From assembly GCA_029953675.1 (NCBI GenBank), contig JAMWBK010000001.1:347001-411000 (forward strand): 64,000 nucleotides of DNA, given 5' to 3'. A program made the position numbers and the translations under genes. Source of the stretch: Rhodosorus marinus. Its lineage: Eukaryota; Rhodophyta; Stylonematophyceae; Stylonematales; Stylonemataceae. A model generated the notes under the pieces. The model was not told where the DNA came from. It ran no database searches and saw nothing but the letters and a program-made list of their open reading frames with translations. Positions 9,913-22,600 of this stretch are shown here, one piece after another (position 1 is the first letter of the stretch; every line of letters begins with the position of its first letter).

Positions 9913-12600
9913 TCCTCCCCTACACAGTACCCCTAAACCCAGACAACCACAGAAAGCTCTCCACGAAAATCGCTACCTTAGGAACAAGATCACGAAACAC
10001 AAGGGAGTTCAAGTTCCATGACTCCACTGCAACCCCAACCCCCCCCCCCCCGCCCCTCTGACTCCAACCTAAAACTCCATTATGTACAAAAAAAAGAAAA
10101 GAAACGAGGGATATATAAAAAAAGGGTCCTTTTTCGTTCCACAAGGCTTACGAGAAAATCTTCTCCTTGTCCACTACTCAACCTCTTCCAGCCCCACCTT
10201 TCCCCCTCCCCCTTTCCCTTTCTCCTGCCGCCTAACCCAAACCAAGCCTTCCCCGCCAGCGACTTCATCTCCCACAAAATGACATATTCATCATTTCTAA
10301 AACCATGCCCTGTGGGGGGTCTTCCCCATGAATAAAAAAAAGGGTCTTTTGACATAAAACTCCGTGCATGCTTAGAAATTCCTTTAAATTCAACCCCTTT
10401 TTTTGCTCCATGCACTCCACGCCAAATCGGCATTCCGTACTCGATGAACCCCCAAGGTTACATGCGAAAAAAAACAAAAAAACAAAACGGTACACCTTGA
10501 AAGTTTTTTTTTTTTGAGGGGAAAGCCAACACTATTTTTAAAATTAAATATCTCCCCTCCCTTTTTCTGAACTCCCGTCCTAAAGACAAGCATGTGTACT
10601 CCTCTGAAATCGTTAATCAGGAGTATCATCTCCACAGATTTAGAAAAGACTATAGCATGGCAGAAATATTGTTTTATAAAACTGTAAACTTTAGAACAGT
10701 TGTTTCTTGTTTTTCGCAAGCGGAGCTCGAAAATGAGCCGTAAATACGCTGTGGTTCTTTTTTTTTGTCATATCCGCTTCTGGACACCTGTCGGCAATTT
10801 CGATCTCCGTCGGTGTTGGGACCTGCCGCCTATGGACAAGGTTTTAAAGCCGTGCTATATGCTATCCCGAGATGGTTGGTCATTTCATTGGTTTGTAAGG
10901 ACGCCACGTGTCCTTTGTGAGGGGGGGGGAAGGGGGTCGGGGAGAGGTTACCGACATGAGAAGAGAAGGTCTGTAGCTGAACGGAGGCTTGCGGTGGACA
11001 AAGATGAGGTTGACGGCTGCCGTCATACTGAGCGTGAAGAGCCTGAATAGTCGTCGCTAAAGCTCGATTAGTCCATAGAAGACTTCTACCATGCTTTGAA
11101 CGTCTGATTGCCAGGGACTGGTTTTACTCCTTGGAGATCATTGGCGAGGAACACAGAGGTTCACCATTTTCGAGTGAAGCATTCGTCGCAAGGGCTGGTG
11201 TTCAAACGCGGCTCAGTGCAGACATCCTTTGGAGGGCTAAGATGATGCTACCTTTGGATAAGAACACAGTTCCTCAACACACACAGCAAATTCTGCCTGC
11301 GTTCGCCGATCGCTTCGCTGCTCCAACACATAGCAAGACGCAAACTGCAAAATTCAGCTACGCCTGCCAACGGCACCCTCAGAAGCCAAAAAGGATCCTA
11401 CAAGGCTTTTGGCGACAGCATCCAGTCTCCCGCCTGGTGACACAAAGCTGAAAGAAGAACGTTCCGGAAATTCTCCCATACACCAGTTGCTGATCTAGAC
11501 TCAAGCACCCACAGTACGTTCTCCATAAGAGTTCTACTAACAACTTCTCTGAACGATCGCATCGGACTTATAACCATTGCGTTCTCATCGTACCCCTACA
11601 AAATATCCAGAATCCTACACCGGTCAACATATGTACAAATAGCAGCAAGAAATTACTACTATTGCTGCAATCTTGGCTAAGTAAAATGTACAGAAGCTGT
11701 TCAATTTTTTTCTTAACATTGTTTTTTGTCGCGAAACTTTGCGCATCTGCTTTTTCCGCCAGAATGCAATTTTTAGTTTTCATCAGGGAGGGTAGCAAAA
11801 TTCCCCTCGAGCTCTGAAAACGTACAAAAAAAAAAGAAATCCGCCCAACTTTCCATTGGGATAGAGGCGTAGGGGTTTTAACCATAGAGGTTGGGAGCTG
11901 CGGTGCGAAAGCAGTCATTTTCAGGACTCGAGCTAGCTAAAACAAAAAATATTTAGATCAAATACTACCGTAATTATGAAAAACCAACGGCCATAAAGCG
12001 TTTTTGTTCCATAAAATGAAGCAAAAAATATCATAGGATCTAAATTAGGATTATACATGATGTTTTCTGGGGATGGATGAACCCGGCGATCAATAACGGG
12101 CTTTTTACTGTTTAGGACGATTTGCGTTGGAGTCATCACAATGGGACTTTCAATAGAAACGTTTGTCTGAGGGCTTGGCATCCGGGGGAGGGGGAGAGAA
12201 CCATGCTTAGGGCTTCATGGGAAGTAAAGTCCTGACTCGGAGGAGACAAGTTAGTAGAACTGGTTCCAACTCTGGTTTTGAAAGGAGTGTGAGGGTCTCA
12301 GGAAAGACGGATACATTTGTAGTGGGTGGGGAAAGGGAGGAGGGGAGGGAGTTTGTGTTGTCTTGCTGAGAAGGAAGTTAGGTTTTTGACAATGTCTGGA
12401 GTGGAATTGCTGTTGAGGGGTAAGATGGTTAGGAAGGGTACTTTGTGACGATTTAATTGGATGTTTTTGTGCTTGATGATTGCTGCTGGAGGGACTGGCT
12501 TTGGTATGCATGTCTAGTTGTTTATGCTTGTTGGTAAATTCGTGGTGGACGAAGAGTGCGGAGAGCTTGACGATCTTTGAAAGAAATCTATTCGTGCGCT
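9913..12600. promoter_or_regulatory. Intergenic region between divergent NUMOD3 and Arf-like genes
   Basis: From 9913 to about 10260 the + strand is C/A-rich with a run of about 13 C near 10034-10046. This is the leader of the leftward NUMOD3 gene. A 9-G run lies near 10921. The stretch 11930-12060 is AT-rich, and 12180-12600 is G/T-rich, the leader of the Arf-like gene. The middle (10300-11900) contains only short open frames that I cannot support as genes. Confidence 0.4.
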
Positions 12601-13370
12601 ATGGGCTGTATACAAAGTAGTGAAAAGAAGAACGCGAACCACAGGAGCTTGCTGCTGTTGGGAATTGATGGAGCGGGGTCGACGACGGTCTTGTATCAAC
12701 TTGTGCAGCATGAACGGGTTGAGACGATCCCAACCCTCGCTTTCAATCGTGAGACACTCACTTTCGAGGGTATGGAGTACGAAATATGGGACATAGGGGG
12801 AAATGACAAGGTATTTTTTTCAGCAGCTATATCAGATACTGAACCCGTATTGCTCTCACTCAGGGCGCTAACCAGATTTACCGAAATGGAGTTTGCTAAC
12901 CAAAACTAGCCTTCCTATCAATCATCGCTAGGTTCGACCACTGTGGACAAAGTACGCGCGGGAGGCGCATGCCATTATCTATGTTGTTGACGCAACGGAC
13001 AAGAATCGGCTCCCCATGGCCGCACAGGAGCTGAAACTCTTCATTGACGATAGCGAAAATAATCATTATCCAACATCGAAGAACCCATTGCTGATATTTG
13101 CAAACAAGCAGGTGGGGATGGATTTCAGTCTCATTGCCGAAACAAGCTCAGCGAGGACTTATTAGCCCAACCTGTGTTTGCAATATCTCCACAATTGAAA
13201 ATTTACAGGAAATGGATGGGGCGAAAAACGTAGATGAAATGAGAGAGGCTCTCGGCATGGACTCACTGCCGTTTTCGAACTACAAGATCGTTGGGTGCTC
13301 CGCAAAAACCGGGGACAGTCTGAACGAAGGCCTCCATTGGCTAACGCAACAGTTGAAGGAGCCGGAGTAA
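12601..13370 (+). CDS. Arf-family GTPase-like protein lacking the P-loop lysine
   Basis: Exons are 12601-12810, 12932-13111 and 13209-13370, all joined in phase 0, giving 183 residues, the usual Arf/Arl length. The start MGCIQSS is a myristoylation signal with a likely palmitoyl cysteine, so membrane attachment is expected. Switch I TIPT (42-45), switch II WDIGGND (63-69), NKQE (128-131) and CSAKT (160-164) are in place. Two key residues are changed. The P-loop reads GIDGAGSTT, so Ser27 replaces the invariant lysine. The catalytic glutamine of switch II is Asn68. The base-specificity Asp is Glu131. By family knowledge this should weaken nucleotide binding and hydrolysis, so it may act as a pseudo-GTPase. 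An upstream in-frame ATG is not available in the 5' leader. The Arl subtype was not assigned. Confidence 0.85.
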
Positions 13371-14797
13371 CTCCAGCGAGCTTGCTTGACTATGTATCTA
13401 AGCGAGGTATGAGTGAGTATGAGCTTGGCATGAGTTCAGCTTGTCTACCAGCGCAACAACGTACTCATTGTCCTCGCAGCCCGTTTATTGAAAAGAATCT
13501 ATGTGACGTTGTAAATCATTGGTTTGAGAATCATAAAACAGAAACCCACTGTTTCAGAGGCTCCGCAGCAGAAATAAAGAATGTAAAACGCTTGTAGATT
13601 TTTTTTGCATGCGTCTTATGGACGTCGATGGCAAGGTTCCCAAGTAATAATTGGAGAACTCAGTTCAGCAGGCTCTCCACCTGCAGCGCGTAGTTACCAA
13701 AGCTGTTAATTGTTTCATGGTATTCATAGCACATGAGGATTGAGCTCAACCTTCTACCCACTTCCAGCGGGCACGAGAGGGAGAGGCTGCAATGAGATCT
13801 TTACAATCTGTAGCTTCGAAGCTCAACTAAAAGCTCTGCTTACGGCGCGCCTACCCAGGAGGCACCTTTTCACAGGGGGGAAACGATTGATGGAAAGGCT
13901 CACGAACAACACTCTTTGCAGCTTCTCTGACCAAAAATTGTCCGTGCACCCGGTGCACAAGGCATGCGCGCTGTATTGCAGTGCTCGGCTCTTATCGATT
14001 CTAATAAATTTTGGTACCACAGTATTGTACGAAACGTACTATCAGCGTTGAATTACGAAAAAAAACTCAGAAAGGCAAAAGCCTACTCCATTCAGTGTTC
14101 AGTCCATAATAGGCTAAATGATTGAATCTTAATCTCGATCGGTCCCGCCGGTGACTAGGAAAAGTTAAGCAGAGAGGTATGGCTGCCTGCTAGCTACTAG
14201 ATTCGGTGGCTTATGAGGATGATATATTGGCTTCAGTGAAAGCACGCATTCGGAGCCAACTATTAGAAGAAAGATTGGTGGGAAATCCCCTAACCGAGAA
14301 ACAGACCTGAAGTAGCCCGACGGCTGTTGGTTCCCTCTTCAGAGTTGGGAGTGACAAAGGCTTCAGGAGAGAGGTCTATGAGTAAATGGAACGGAAAATT
14401 TCCACAGCTTTGTTCCTTCATTAAGCTGTCCAGGATCCTTCCTCTCAAGTTCACGGAACAGAGAAAGCCTCTGCGAGTAGCTGCATAAGTTTCCGAATCT
14501 AATTGGACAGAAAGCCCTGATTCACGGATTGGTGATTGAAGATATGTGATTCCGAACTAAATGCCATGAAAACACAATTCCTGTGTAATTTGTAGCGATT
14601 TTCTCAATTGTTGTCTCGAGGATGATGGAGGTGACGGAAAATGAGCATTCAGGAAAAGGTGTGGTATCGGACGGGGTGTGAAAGGTTTTTGAGGTGTCGC
14701 TTAGGAGAAGGAGTCACCAAGAGCAGGCGTTAAGACTTTTTGAAGTAGCTTGAAGTTGTTGTTGTTGAGAGCTGCTACTTCTTTAAGGAATTGGGCA
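13371..14797. other. Intergenic region upstream of dihydrodipicolinate synthase
   Basis: This holds the 3' flank of the Arf-like gene and the leader of the next gene, which is G/T-rich from about 14610. I see no conserved frame or RNA gene. Confidence 0.35.
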
Positions 14798-16510
14798 ATG
14801 GATATATGTTTTGTTTCTAGTTTTCTGGGCGCTCGCGCCCGGCGTTCTCGCGGAGCTGGGCAAGGACTGACGCGGAGGGGAAATGTGACCACGATGGTCG
14901 CTTTGGAGGCTAATAAAACCGATCCTAGCTTGTCCACTTACTATGGAAGAGGGAATCCGGTGTTTGGGAGAGTGGTAACAGCGATGGTAAATGGGTCCGC
15001 CCGTTGCTTTGTGTGAGATATTCGTCCACCAGCCTGCAGCCTGTGGTTCTTAATGTTCGCAAATCTACACTCAATTCTTCTAGGTTACGCCCTTTAAACC
15101 TAACAATCCGAAGGAAGTGGACTACACAGTTGCGGAGCAGCTTGCGGTCCACCTGGCGAAGAATGGTGGGGTCAACACTAACCTACAGAAAGATGGAAAT
15201 CTGTGTTCTCTTTGATTTTCTTCCAGGACGGCTGGAACTAACCAAGTCATCTCCCCGCAGGAAGTGACGCCTTGGTTATCGGAGGTACCACTGGCGAGAG
15301 CCCTACTTTGACTTGGTCCGAACAATACGAGCTCTTCAAGGTTGTGAAGCAAGCCGTTGGAAGCAGCGTTAAAGTAGGCCGTAGAAGCTACTCCACCTAT
15401 CCGTATAGAAGAAATGAGAACTGATCTGATCGCAACTAATGCGATTGTTATTGTCAGGTTATCGCCGGTGCAGGATCGAATTCCACAGACGAAGCCATTG
15501 AGGCTACGATCAGAGCTGACAAAATGGGCCTGGATGGAACGCTACAGGTGATACCCAGAAAACACAGGCCAGCTGCGCATAGGGAAGACGATTAAGACAA
15601 TGCGTCTAAGACTGTGCTGTGCTTTGTGTTTGGTCAGGTCGTTCCTTACTACAACAAACCTCCACAGGAGGGCCTGTACCAGCACTTCAAGGCTGTGGCT
15701 GAGTGTGCCCCTGACCTACCAGTTATGCTGTACAACATTCCCGGTAGAACAGGAATCAACATGAGTGCGGAAATGACCGCAAGACTGGCTAAGATCCCCA
15801 ATATCATCGCTACAAAGGAGGCAAGCGGTGACATAGACCAGTTTGTTGAAATTCGGCGGTTCGTTCTTTTCCGTTGTCGTGACTACTACTATGCTGAAAA
15901 ATCAGCTTCTGACCAGCTTAACACGCCGTCCGCCGCGGATTGTTTTTATGGAACCTCCTCTCATCTCAGGTTGACCGATCCGGAGTTCGCAATGTACTCT
16001 GGGGATGATGCGATTGCACTTCCACTTTGTTCGGTAGGTGCAACTGGAGTAGTCAGCGTTGCCAGCCATATCGTTGGCAATGAGATCCATAAGATGGTAC
16101 GGAACTGTATGAAGACAAAGCAGACCATGACCAGGACGTCGTCATGCAGTTTTAGTCGGATTGAATGATGACCTTTCTATCATATTGCTGCGTATCAGAT
16201 CGAATTGTTCTTCGAGGGCCATGTTTCGGAGGCGCTTGATATACATTTGAAACATGCTGGACTTTTCCGAGATCTCTTTTGTATGGCAAACCCAATCCCT
16301 ACAAAGGCCGCTCTCAGACTTCTCGGTTGGAACGTTGGACCCCCTCGACTACCATTGACGGTATCGAAAAGCAGCCTCACCATTACCCAGCGCTAGAGAC
16401 GGATTTTCTGATATGACTCCCCAATACTGTCTTTCTCCTTGCTGCAGGATGCAACCGATGAATGCACTGAAATAATTACCAACCATTTGAAATCTTTGAG
16501 CCTCCTGTGA
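14798..16510 (+). CDS. dapA: 4-hydroxy-tetrahydrodipicolinate synthase, plastid precursor
   Basis: This enzyme condenses pyruvate with aspartate semialdehyde, the first committed step of lysine synthesis in plastids. Eight exons: 14798-14986, 15084-15165, 15261-15373, 15458-15547, 15638-15858, 15970-16096, 16199-16360 and 16448-16510. All phases close and give 348 residues. Catalytic features are present: GGTTGES (Thr100/Thr101), VVPYYNKP (Tyr162/163), PGRTG with Arg195, and the Schiff-base lysine in [10 protein letters not shown] (Lys218). The C-terminal part ends with [14 protein letters not shown] and GPPRLPL, as in bacterial DapA. The first about 50 residues are basic, begin MDICFVSS and fit a red algal transit peptide. 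Upstream of 14798 the frame has only a TTG, so this ATG is chosen. The number of introns is the highest in the window together with the HORMA gene. Confidence 0.93.
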
Positions 16511-17427
16511 GCTGGGTTTTCACAATACAACACTTCCGATCTTTTCCACTTTTCTTAAAAATTTAGGGAATCTATTCAACTCGGCAAGAGCTTGAAAACA
16601 AAGCGACGAAGTCATTTGACGTTCGTCTCCATCTCTCCCAGCAAGAATGTCCATGAACCGCTCGAGATCCATCAAATTTTGACGAAGGTTAGATAAGGGG
16701 AGGACTACAATGCAACCCCTGGAAAGCCAGACTCGAAGCGAGGTTATGCTTTTTCTGCTCGTAGCTGACCCATTTTCATAGATCTCCCGAAGCATAGGAT
16801 AGACCGCGAGCCGAAATCAAGCCTTTGTCAGGAAAGCGCATGGACTCATCTGTTCATCCAGCGACAGGTTCGCTCACAACTTTGGGGTTCCACTTCGCGA
16901 TAAGTCTCAAGAATGACTAGTATTGACTAGGTGCTTGCGGAAACCTTCCTGGCCGAGGATCCGTGTGATGCCTTTTGTACAATCTCCAGTGAAGTCCGTC
17001 CTTCAGTAACAGTACCAGTCATGTACCTGTGCTAGGAGAACAGTTTTCCTCACCACTCACTCTAGCAGGAGTACGACAGAACCATGTGGATTGGAAGCTG
17101 GGTATGGAGAATAGACAACTCCTGAGAAAGAAGAGCATTCCTCAGATTTAATCTTCGAGTCATAAGAGCTTGTTTGTTTTTCAACCTTCAGTATTCTAGG
17201 AGCTCTTCCTCGTGCTCAACATTTCCAGGCCTACATGGGCGCCAGTGAACTAGAAGGAAACGGTTCTTTCCATAGCCGAAGCTATCCAGTATAAACCTCG
17301 TTACGAGGGTTTCCGCAAGGAAGATGAGCTTGTGGAGGAGCCGGCTCGGTACCATTTGCTTTTCTGCTTGGTGTTCCTAATTTGTTAACATACAAGATAC
17401 GCGCTTTGTTTTTGCGGACACGGGGCA
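16511..17427. other. Convergent intergenic region with a weak minus-strand frame
   Basis: The dapA and SNRNP27 genes converge here. A minus-strand open frame of about 91 residues (16795-16520) starts MLREIYENGS and looks protein-like, but I recognise no family and see no clear splice partner. I do not call it a gene. Confidence 0.3.
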
Positions 17428-18189
17428 CTACACCTTGTCAAGGGGCCGATTAAATCCTCCAACTCGGTTCATGTACTGTCTGAATTTTGGTTTCTGCTTT
17501 ACGTTGGCTCCGCTGACGTCGGACCCTTCAACATGTTTATCCTAGAAGGGAAGAAAAAGACACGACCTAAAGTATTAATACACTGAGATCTGGAGGGTTT
17601 GGGAGGGGGTTGCCCGTTGATCCTTCTCAGCGAAAGGGATGCTTACCTTGGTAGAGTCAAAGCCAGAAGGAAGTCCGAGCATAGCCATCATTTTCATCTC
17701 CTCTTCATCAACTTGTGCCAGAGGAGGTGATGGTGGCGGCGATGGTGGAGGAGATGGAGGGGGTGGTACAGGTACGGCAGGCGGTGCTACTGGTGGTGGG
17801 GGCGGAGGAGGCGGAGGAGGTGGTGGAGCATCAGAATATGACCCCACCCTTGTGTGCATCTCCGTCGGTGGTGGCGGCCGCTGTTGTGACACTGCCGGTG
17901 GTTGAATCTCAACCGGCGGAGGAGGTGGAGCAGGGGATGCACCGTTCTCGAGATTCCTCGTTTTGAATTGGTAGTCAGAACCCCCATTTCTAGGTCTACC
18001 CCTTTCCCGTCCATCAACCGGGGACCTAGACCTCTCTCTCCGACGCCCCTCGTGCCCATCTCTCCGAGCTTCAGACCTCCCATACTTGCTATCCCAAGCA
18101 TCCCCCTCAGCTTTCATCCTTTCCCCATCCCTGCTCTTGTACCCTCTCCTTGTACTTCCATCAACTTCATAATTCTGCGGAGAACTCAT
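17428..18189 (-). CDS. SNRNP27: U4/U6.U5 tri-snRNP 27 kDa protein
   Basis: This is a component of the spliceosomal tri-snRNP. Exons are 18189-17647 and 17541-17428 (105-nt intron), giving 218 residues. The diagnostic conserved C-terminus is rebuilt across the junction: [15 protein letters not shown] then [17 protein letters not shown] and [16 protein letters not shown]. In SNRNP27 orthologues this block is the PF08648-type domain. The N-terminal half is Arg/Ser/Asp/Gly-rich (RRRERSRSP), as expected for an RS-like region. Unusually, the middle (about 89-165) is a proline-rich linker with a run of about 13 prolines and PPPSPPPSP repeats. The start ATG at 18189 is used because the frame upstream offers only a TTG. 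The identification rests on the C-terminal block and is firm. Confidence 0.88.
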
Positions 18190-19666
18190 TCTCAATCCTC
18201 CTAGTCCTCTTATTATTAACTCAAACCGTCTTCTACTAAAGAGATTCTCAATTCCAGGCCCAATAAAAGTACTGAACTATCGAAACCCAAGCAGCCTCCC
18301 CAAACCCTTAGTCCACATAACCTCTTTCTCCCTTCTTGACGCCACGAAGCAATGGGACAGTTCCAGTTTCTGGTTCTTGGACGATAGCGGGGACAAGAAC
18401 ATTGATGCTGTGCAAGCGTGTGTTAGGTGTGAAGGCGTGTAACTTTAATGAACATAGTGAAACGCGATTGTACAAGTGAGACCAAGGGTTGCTGCGGGAA
18501 CACCGCGGTCAGCATCCGTTACCTCCAGGATAGTTCCTACCCTAGCCACCTGCTCCTAGTGCTGGATGCTGGGGGGTACGACGCCTTGCGAGGGGCAACT
18601 CTACGTCTCTGGCAGCGGCTCCGTTGTCTTGGACCTCGCATAGTCCCGGCGGTCATCGGGGTGGGTCCCCAGCTTAGGGAATCGGGACGTTCGGGATCCA
18701 TCCTGCTGACGTTGTTGTTGCTTCTGCCCCTCGAAGTGCTGCCGCCAGTCGCTCCCTCGTTCGCTAATGTTGATTTCAGGTCCGAGAACGCCTGAGGTCA
18801 CTGAATCCAGGGGTTGGTAGCATGCCAATAGACGAGGAACTCCTAGTCAAATGACCTTCCGCAGTCACCACTGTTCTTGAGGAGGGCCTATTGCCTTTTC
18901 CGCAACCCGTTCCAACAAACAATATCGGCAATGATGGTAATAGTCGCTGCGTGTAATGGCGACGATAGGTTTGCCCTTACAGAAGTGAATCTCCCACATA
19001 AGAAAACGGGTATCAGGATACTATTCTCTTCCCCAACGATTTCGATGACCCAGCAATATGTCTTCCAGGATTGTAGCCTCTGTGGAAAGCCCCTGCATCC
19101 CTTTCTAGTTCAATTTCCTTGTTCTCAGGTGAAGGAAGAAAATAATGTCAACATTGATCAATGCACACTCACATTCCCCCTCTCTTGCTGGGGTCACATC
19201 ATCAATGTACTCAACAGATGTGAGCTGCAGCTCACCTGTCTCCAGATATCAGCTCATAACCTCAAACCTCAAACCCGTCGCGGTGTTCTTATGAGCTGAG
19301 TCTGCTTCCATCATCACGCTCCCCTCTCGGATCAGCAGTGATCATAGTCGTTTTGACAGTATCCTGTTTGCTTGCAGAAGCTAATCACTAGAATGCGGAC
19401 AAGTTCAAGGAAGAGCGAGAGTGGTGTTGGCTCGTGATCGCTTGCTATGTGAAAGGCTCATTTCGAAGGAAAACTGTCCTGTGTGGTGTAGCTGGGTAGC
19501 TGCGAGATGATTCAAATAAACAGTTAGCCTGTTCTTCTCTTCGTATTTACAAAGTAGCTGCTAGCCTGAGAAGGTTCCCCTCTGCAGGCTCGGATCAATA
19601 TTCACAATAAAATTTCTGCACGTAAATAAGAATACACTGGTGCACGTCGGAAAATGTCAGAACTGA
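18190..19666 (-). other. Region with a possible unrecognised minus-strand gene
   Basis: Two minus-strand segments look protein-like. One (about 19230-19060) reads VEYIDDVTPAREGE and, after a possible GTGAGT-bordered intron, WAFHRGYNPGRHIAG. The other (about 18880-18540) reads SSSSIGMLPTPGF, then after a very short possible intron an Arg/Ser/Gly-rich tail. I cannot join them with confidence, find a start codon or name a family. A + frame of 140 codons at 18877-19299 overlaps them and is equally unsupported. The 5' leader of SNRNP27 must also lie in the left part. Confidence 0.25.
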
Positions 19667-22600
19667 TCAAGACTCTGCAACAACAGCTCGTTCCGGTTCG
19701 GTTCTGTCCGGCTTCGGCGTGCTCGTCTTCGCTACTTGTTCAGCCTCAGCCTTGTCATTCCTGTAAGTTGTTTTAACCTGCTCGACACTTTCAGTCTGTT
19801 CATTCTCCACAGGCTCATCAACGTCCTCGACTTCCTCAGTTTTCACCGTTTTCTCCGCCTTCTCGGTCTTCCGTGGGGTACCCATGAGTCTATTCAATAA
19901 ATCTTCCTCAGATTCTATGGGCCTCTTCACCTTGTTCCCACCGGCAAGCATGGCCTTCATGTTAATGTCCTCCTCTCCAAGCAGCAGGGTCGCGACATCG
20001 CTCAATTCTGCATCCCTTGCCCTGGCCTCGACAGCGTCCATGGATCCACCGCGGATAACGAGGTCATGAATCCTGTCCTTCTGACGAGCTCGGGCGCGAA
20101 TCCTCTCCTCCACCGTACCTTGCGAAATGAGGCGGAAGACAGTAACGGGGCGTTCCTGGCCCAATCTATGGGCGCGATCCATTGCTTGTGCGTCCACGGT
20201 TGGATTCCAATCGCTGTCGTAAAAGACAACAGTATCAGCAGCAGTAAGATTGATTCCGACACCTCCAGCTCTTGTGCTGAGCAAGAAAATAAACAGCTCG
20301 TCGTTGGACTGCCAATCCGCCACCATATCTCGTCGATCTGCCAACGCACTCTGCCCGTCCAGTCTCAAAAACTTGTACGAAGAGACCGCACAATAGTCCT
20401 CCAAAATGTCCAGGACACGTGTGAACTGAGAATACACCAAACACTTGTGGCCTTCCGCTTTGAGCTTCCTCAACAGGGTGTCCAGGAGCTTCATCTTGCC
20501 TGAGTCTGCTACGAGACGCCCAGAATCGGGTAGCATAATGGGAGCCGAATCATAGTAGAGGCCATAGTCACCAAACAAGCTCCTCCACATCTCGTACCAC
20601 TCCTTTGTTGATACAGTGGACTGCTTCGCGTTTAGCTTCGGGTACAAGAATTTCCTCGTCTCCCGAAGATGTCTGTTTCTCGCTGTGCTCCCGAAAACGA
20701 ACGGCTCAATCGCAGGAGATGCAGATGGGGGTACGTACACCCGCGTCGTCCGCAGCAGCCGTGAGTGGATAGCACAAAGAGCTACAGGACTTTCTCTTCC
20801 GGGCAGCAATATAGAACGTGAGTTCACGAGGTTCTTAATAAACGGCTCCAAGAGCATTTCCGAACTTCTGCACTCCGAAAATGTGTCCCAGTGCCTGACC
20901 AACCGCTCAGTCTGGCTCCTAAGAATCCACCACCACGTCTTCATCCGGTCCCATTTGACCATGGTTCTATACAGCTCACTTCCGGAATACCCACAAAGCC
21001 TTGTGGCAGATTGAGAGCCATCGAAGACAGAGTCCCTAGTCCTTGTTGGGAGCCAGATACACAGCTTCTCAGACCAGAACGCATTCTCGTTCCGGAGACC
21101 TTCCTCAAGATCCTCCACCAGTCTTGGAAGCGCTTGCTGAATAGCGGATCGGGTTACCAAGGTAACGTTGTGAATGGGCCTAACCCCCGTGCTTAGAATC
21201 GTAGGCGGCAGCGGCAGATGAGGAGGCGGCCGCGGGCCCTGGAATTGATAAGGTGTTCCAGCATGACGTCGTTCAAACGTTTCCGGATGGTTGCAAACTT
21301 TTCTAAGCTGCATGACAATATTCATCAGCTGGCCACGATCCTCCGAATTCTTGTCTGCAGTACCGCCCATTGATCGGAGCAACTCCTCTACCGATATGTT
21401 CGACTTGATCGCGGAATACAGTACGCGCTGTCTGGGTGTTAGTTCGCATGGCAGTTCAACCTCCGTCTTCGGGGGCATCTCATTTTCCACGTCCCGTTTC
21501 ACTCTGCGAAGCATAAACGGATCCAGCAGAGTCCGCAATCGCTGAACGGTTTCACTATCCAGCAGAGAATTGTTTCTCGCATGGCCTTCTATGTCCTTAG
21601 CAAACCAGGCAGTAAATTCCTCGTGGGAGTCAAAAATAGAGGGCATGATGAAGTGAAGCAACGACCATAACTCAGCCATTTTGTTCTGCAGCGGGGTCCC
21701 AGTGAGCAGCAAGCGGTTCCGGCATGAAAAATTAAGGAGGGTCTTCCATCTTGAAGTCGTGCTGTTCTTAATAGCTTGTGCCTCATCAAGCACTAGATAC
21801 TGCCACTTCACCCTTGGGAAATGCCTTTCATCGGATGTCAGAGTCTCGTAGCTGGTAATGCAAACGTGGAACTCTGCATCCTTGTGATACATTCTCTTTG
21901 CACTCCAATGTTTCCGCAACTCCTGTCTGTCGTTCTTAGAACCCCAGTAAGGCAGTACTCGGAAGGACGGACAAAACTTCGTGATTTCCTGCTGCCAATT
22001 ATGCAAGGTAGCTTTCGGGGTGACAACCAGAAATGGTCCCCAGTTGTTCTCCTTTTCGGCAAGATACGCGAGGAAGGATATCGTTTGGATCGTTTTTCCT
22101 AGACCCATTTCATCAGCCAATATCCCGTTAATTCCCTGGTCGTACAAAGACACGAGCCACGAAAGCCCTCGAAGCTGATACTCCTTCATCTTTCCGATCA
22201 GTATAGACGGCTGCGTAACCGCTACCCTGCTCTTGTCTGAGTCCTTCTTTCTTTCCACATCAGAAGCGACGAGTCCGTTTGCTTCATTTCGAACCTTTCG
22301 CATCTGCTTATCGTAGACATCGAGCTTCTCGCGGTGGTCCTTGACCATCAGCAACGCCTCCGCCTCAGCTCGTCGTTGAATGTCCGCGTCCGTTTCTGTA
22401 CCATCAATGTCCTCAAAGCCCTTGCCATCCGCGGCAGCTGCAGTCGCCTTGGCTTTCTTCTGCAGGAAGCTTGAGAACGCCTCACTCTGTCCCAAGAGGA
22501 ACTTGAGCTTATTCTTCTGCCTCTGCGCCTCTCTTTCCTCCTCTTCTTTCTTTCTCTGGATTTCAATCTCGAGATTCACCCGCTTAATCTCCTCAGCCCT

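Noticed and set aside
14820-14845. GC-rich palindrome GGGCG-CTCG-CGCCC
   Set aside because: It lies inside the dapA transit-peptide codons and is short, so it is most likely a result of Arg/Ala codon use.
18877-19299. Plus-strand 140-codon frame with a CSLCGKPLHPF segment
   Set aside because: One C-x2-C pair is not a domain, and competing minus-strand segments are more protein-like.
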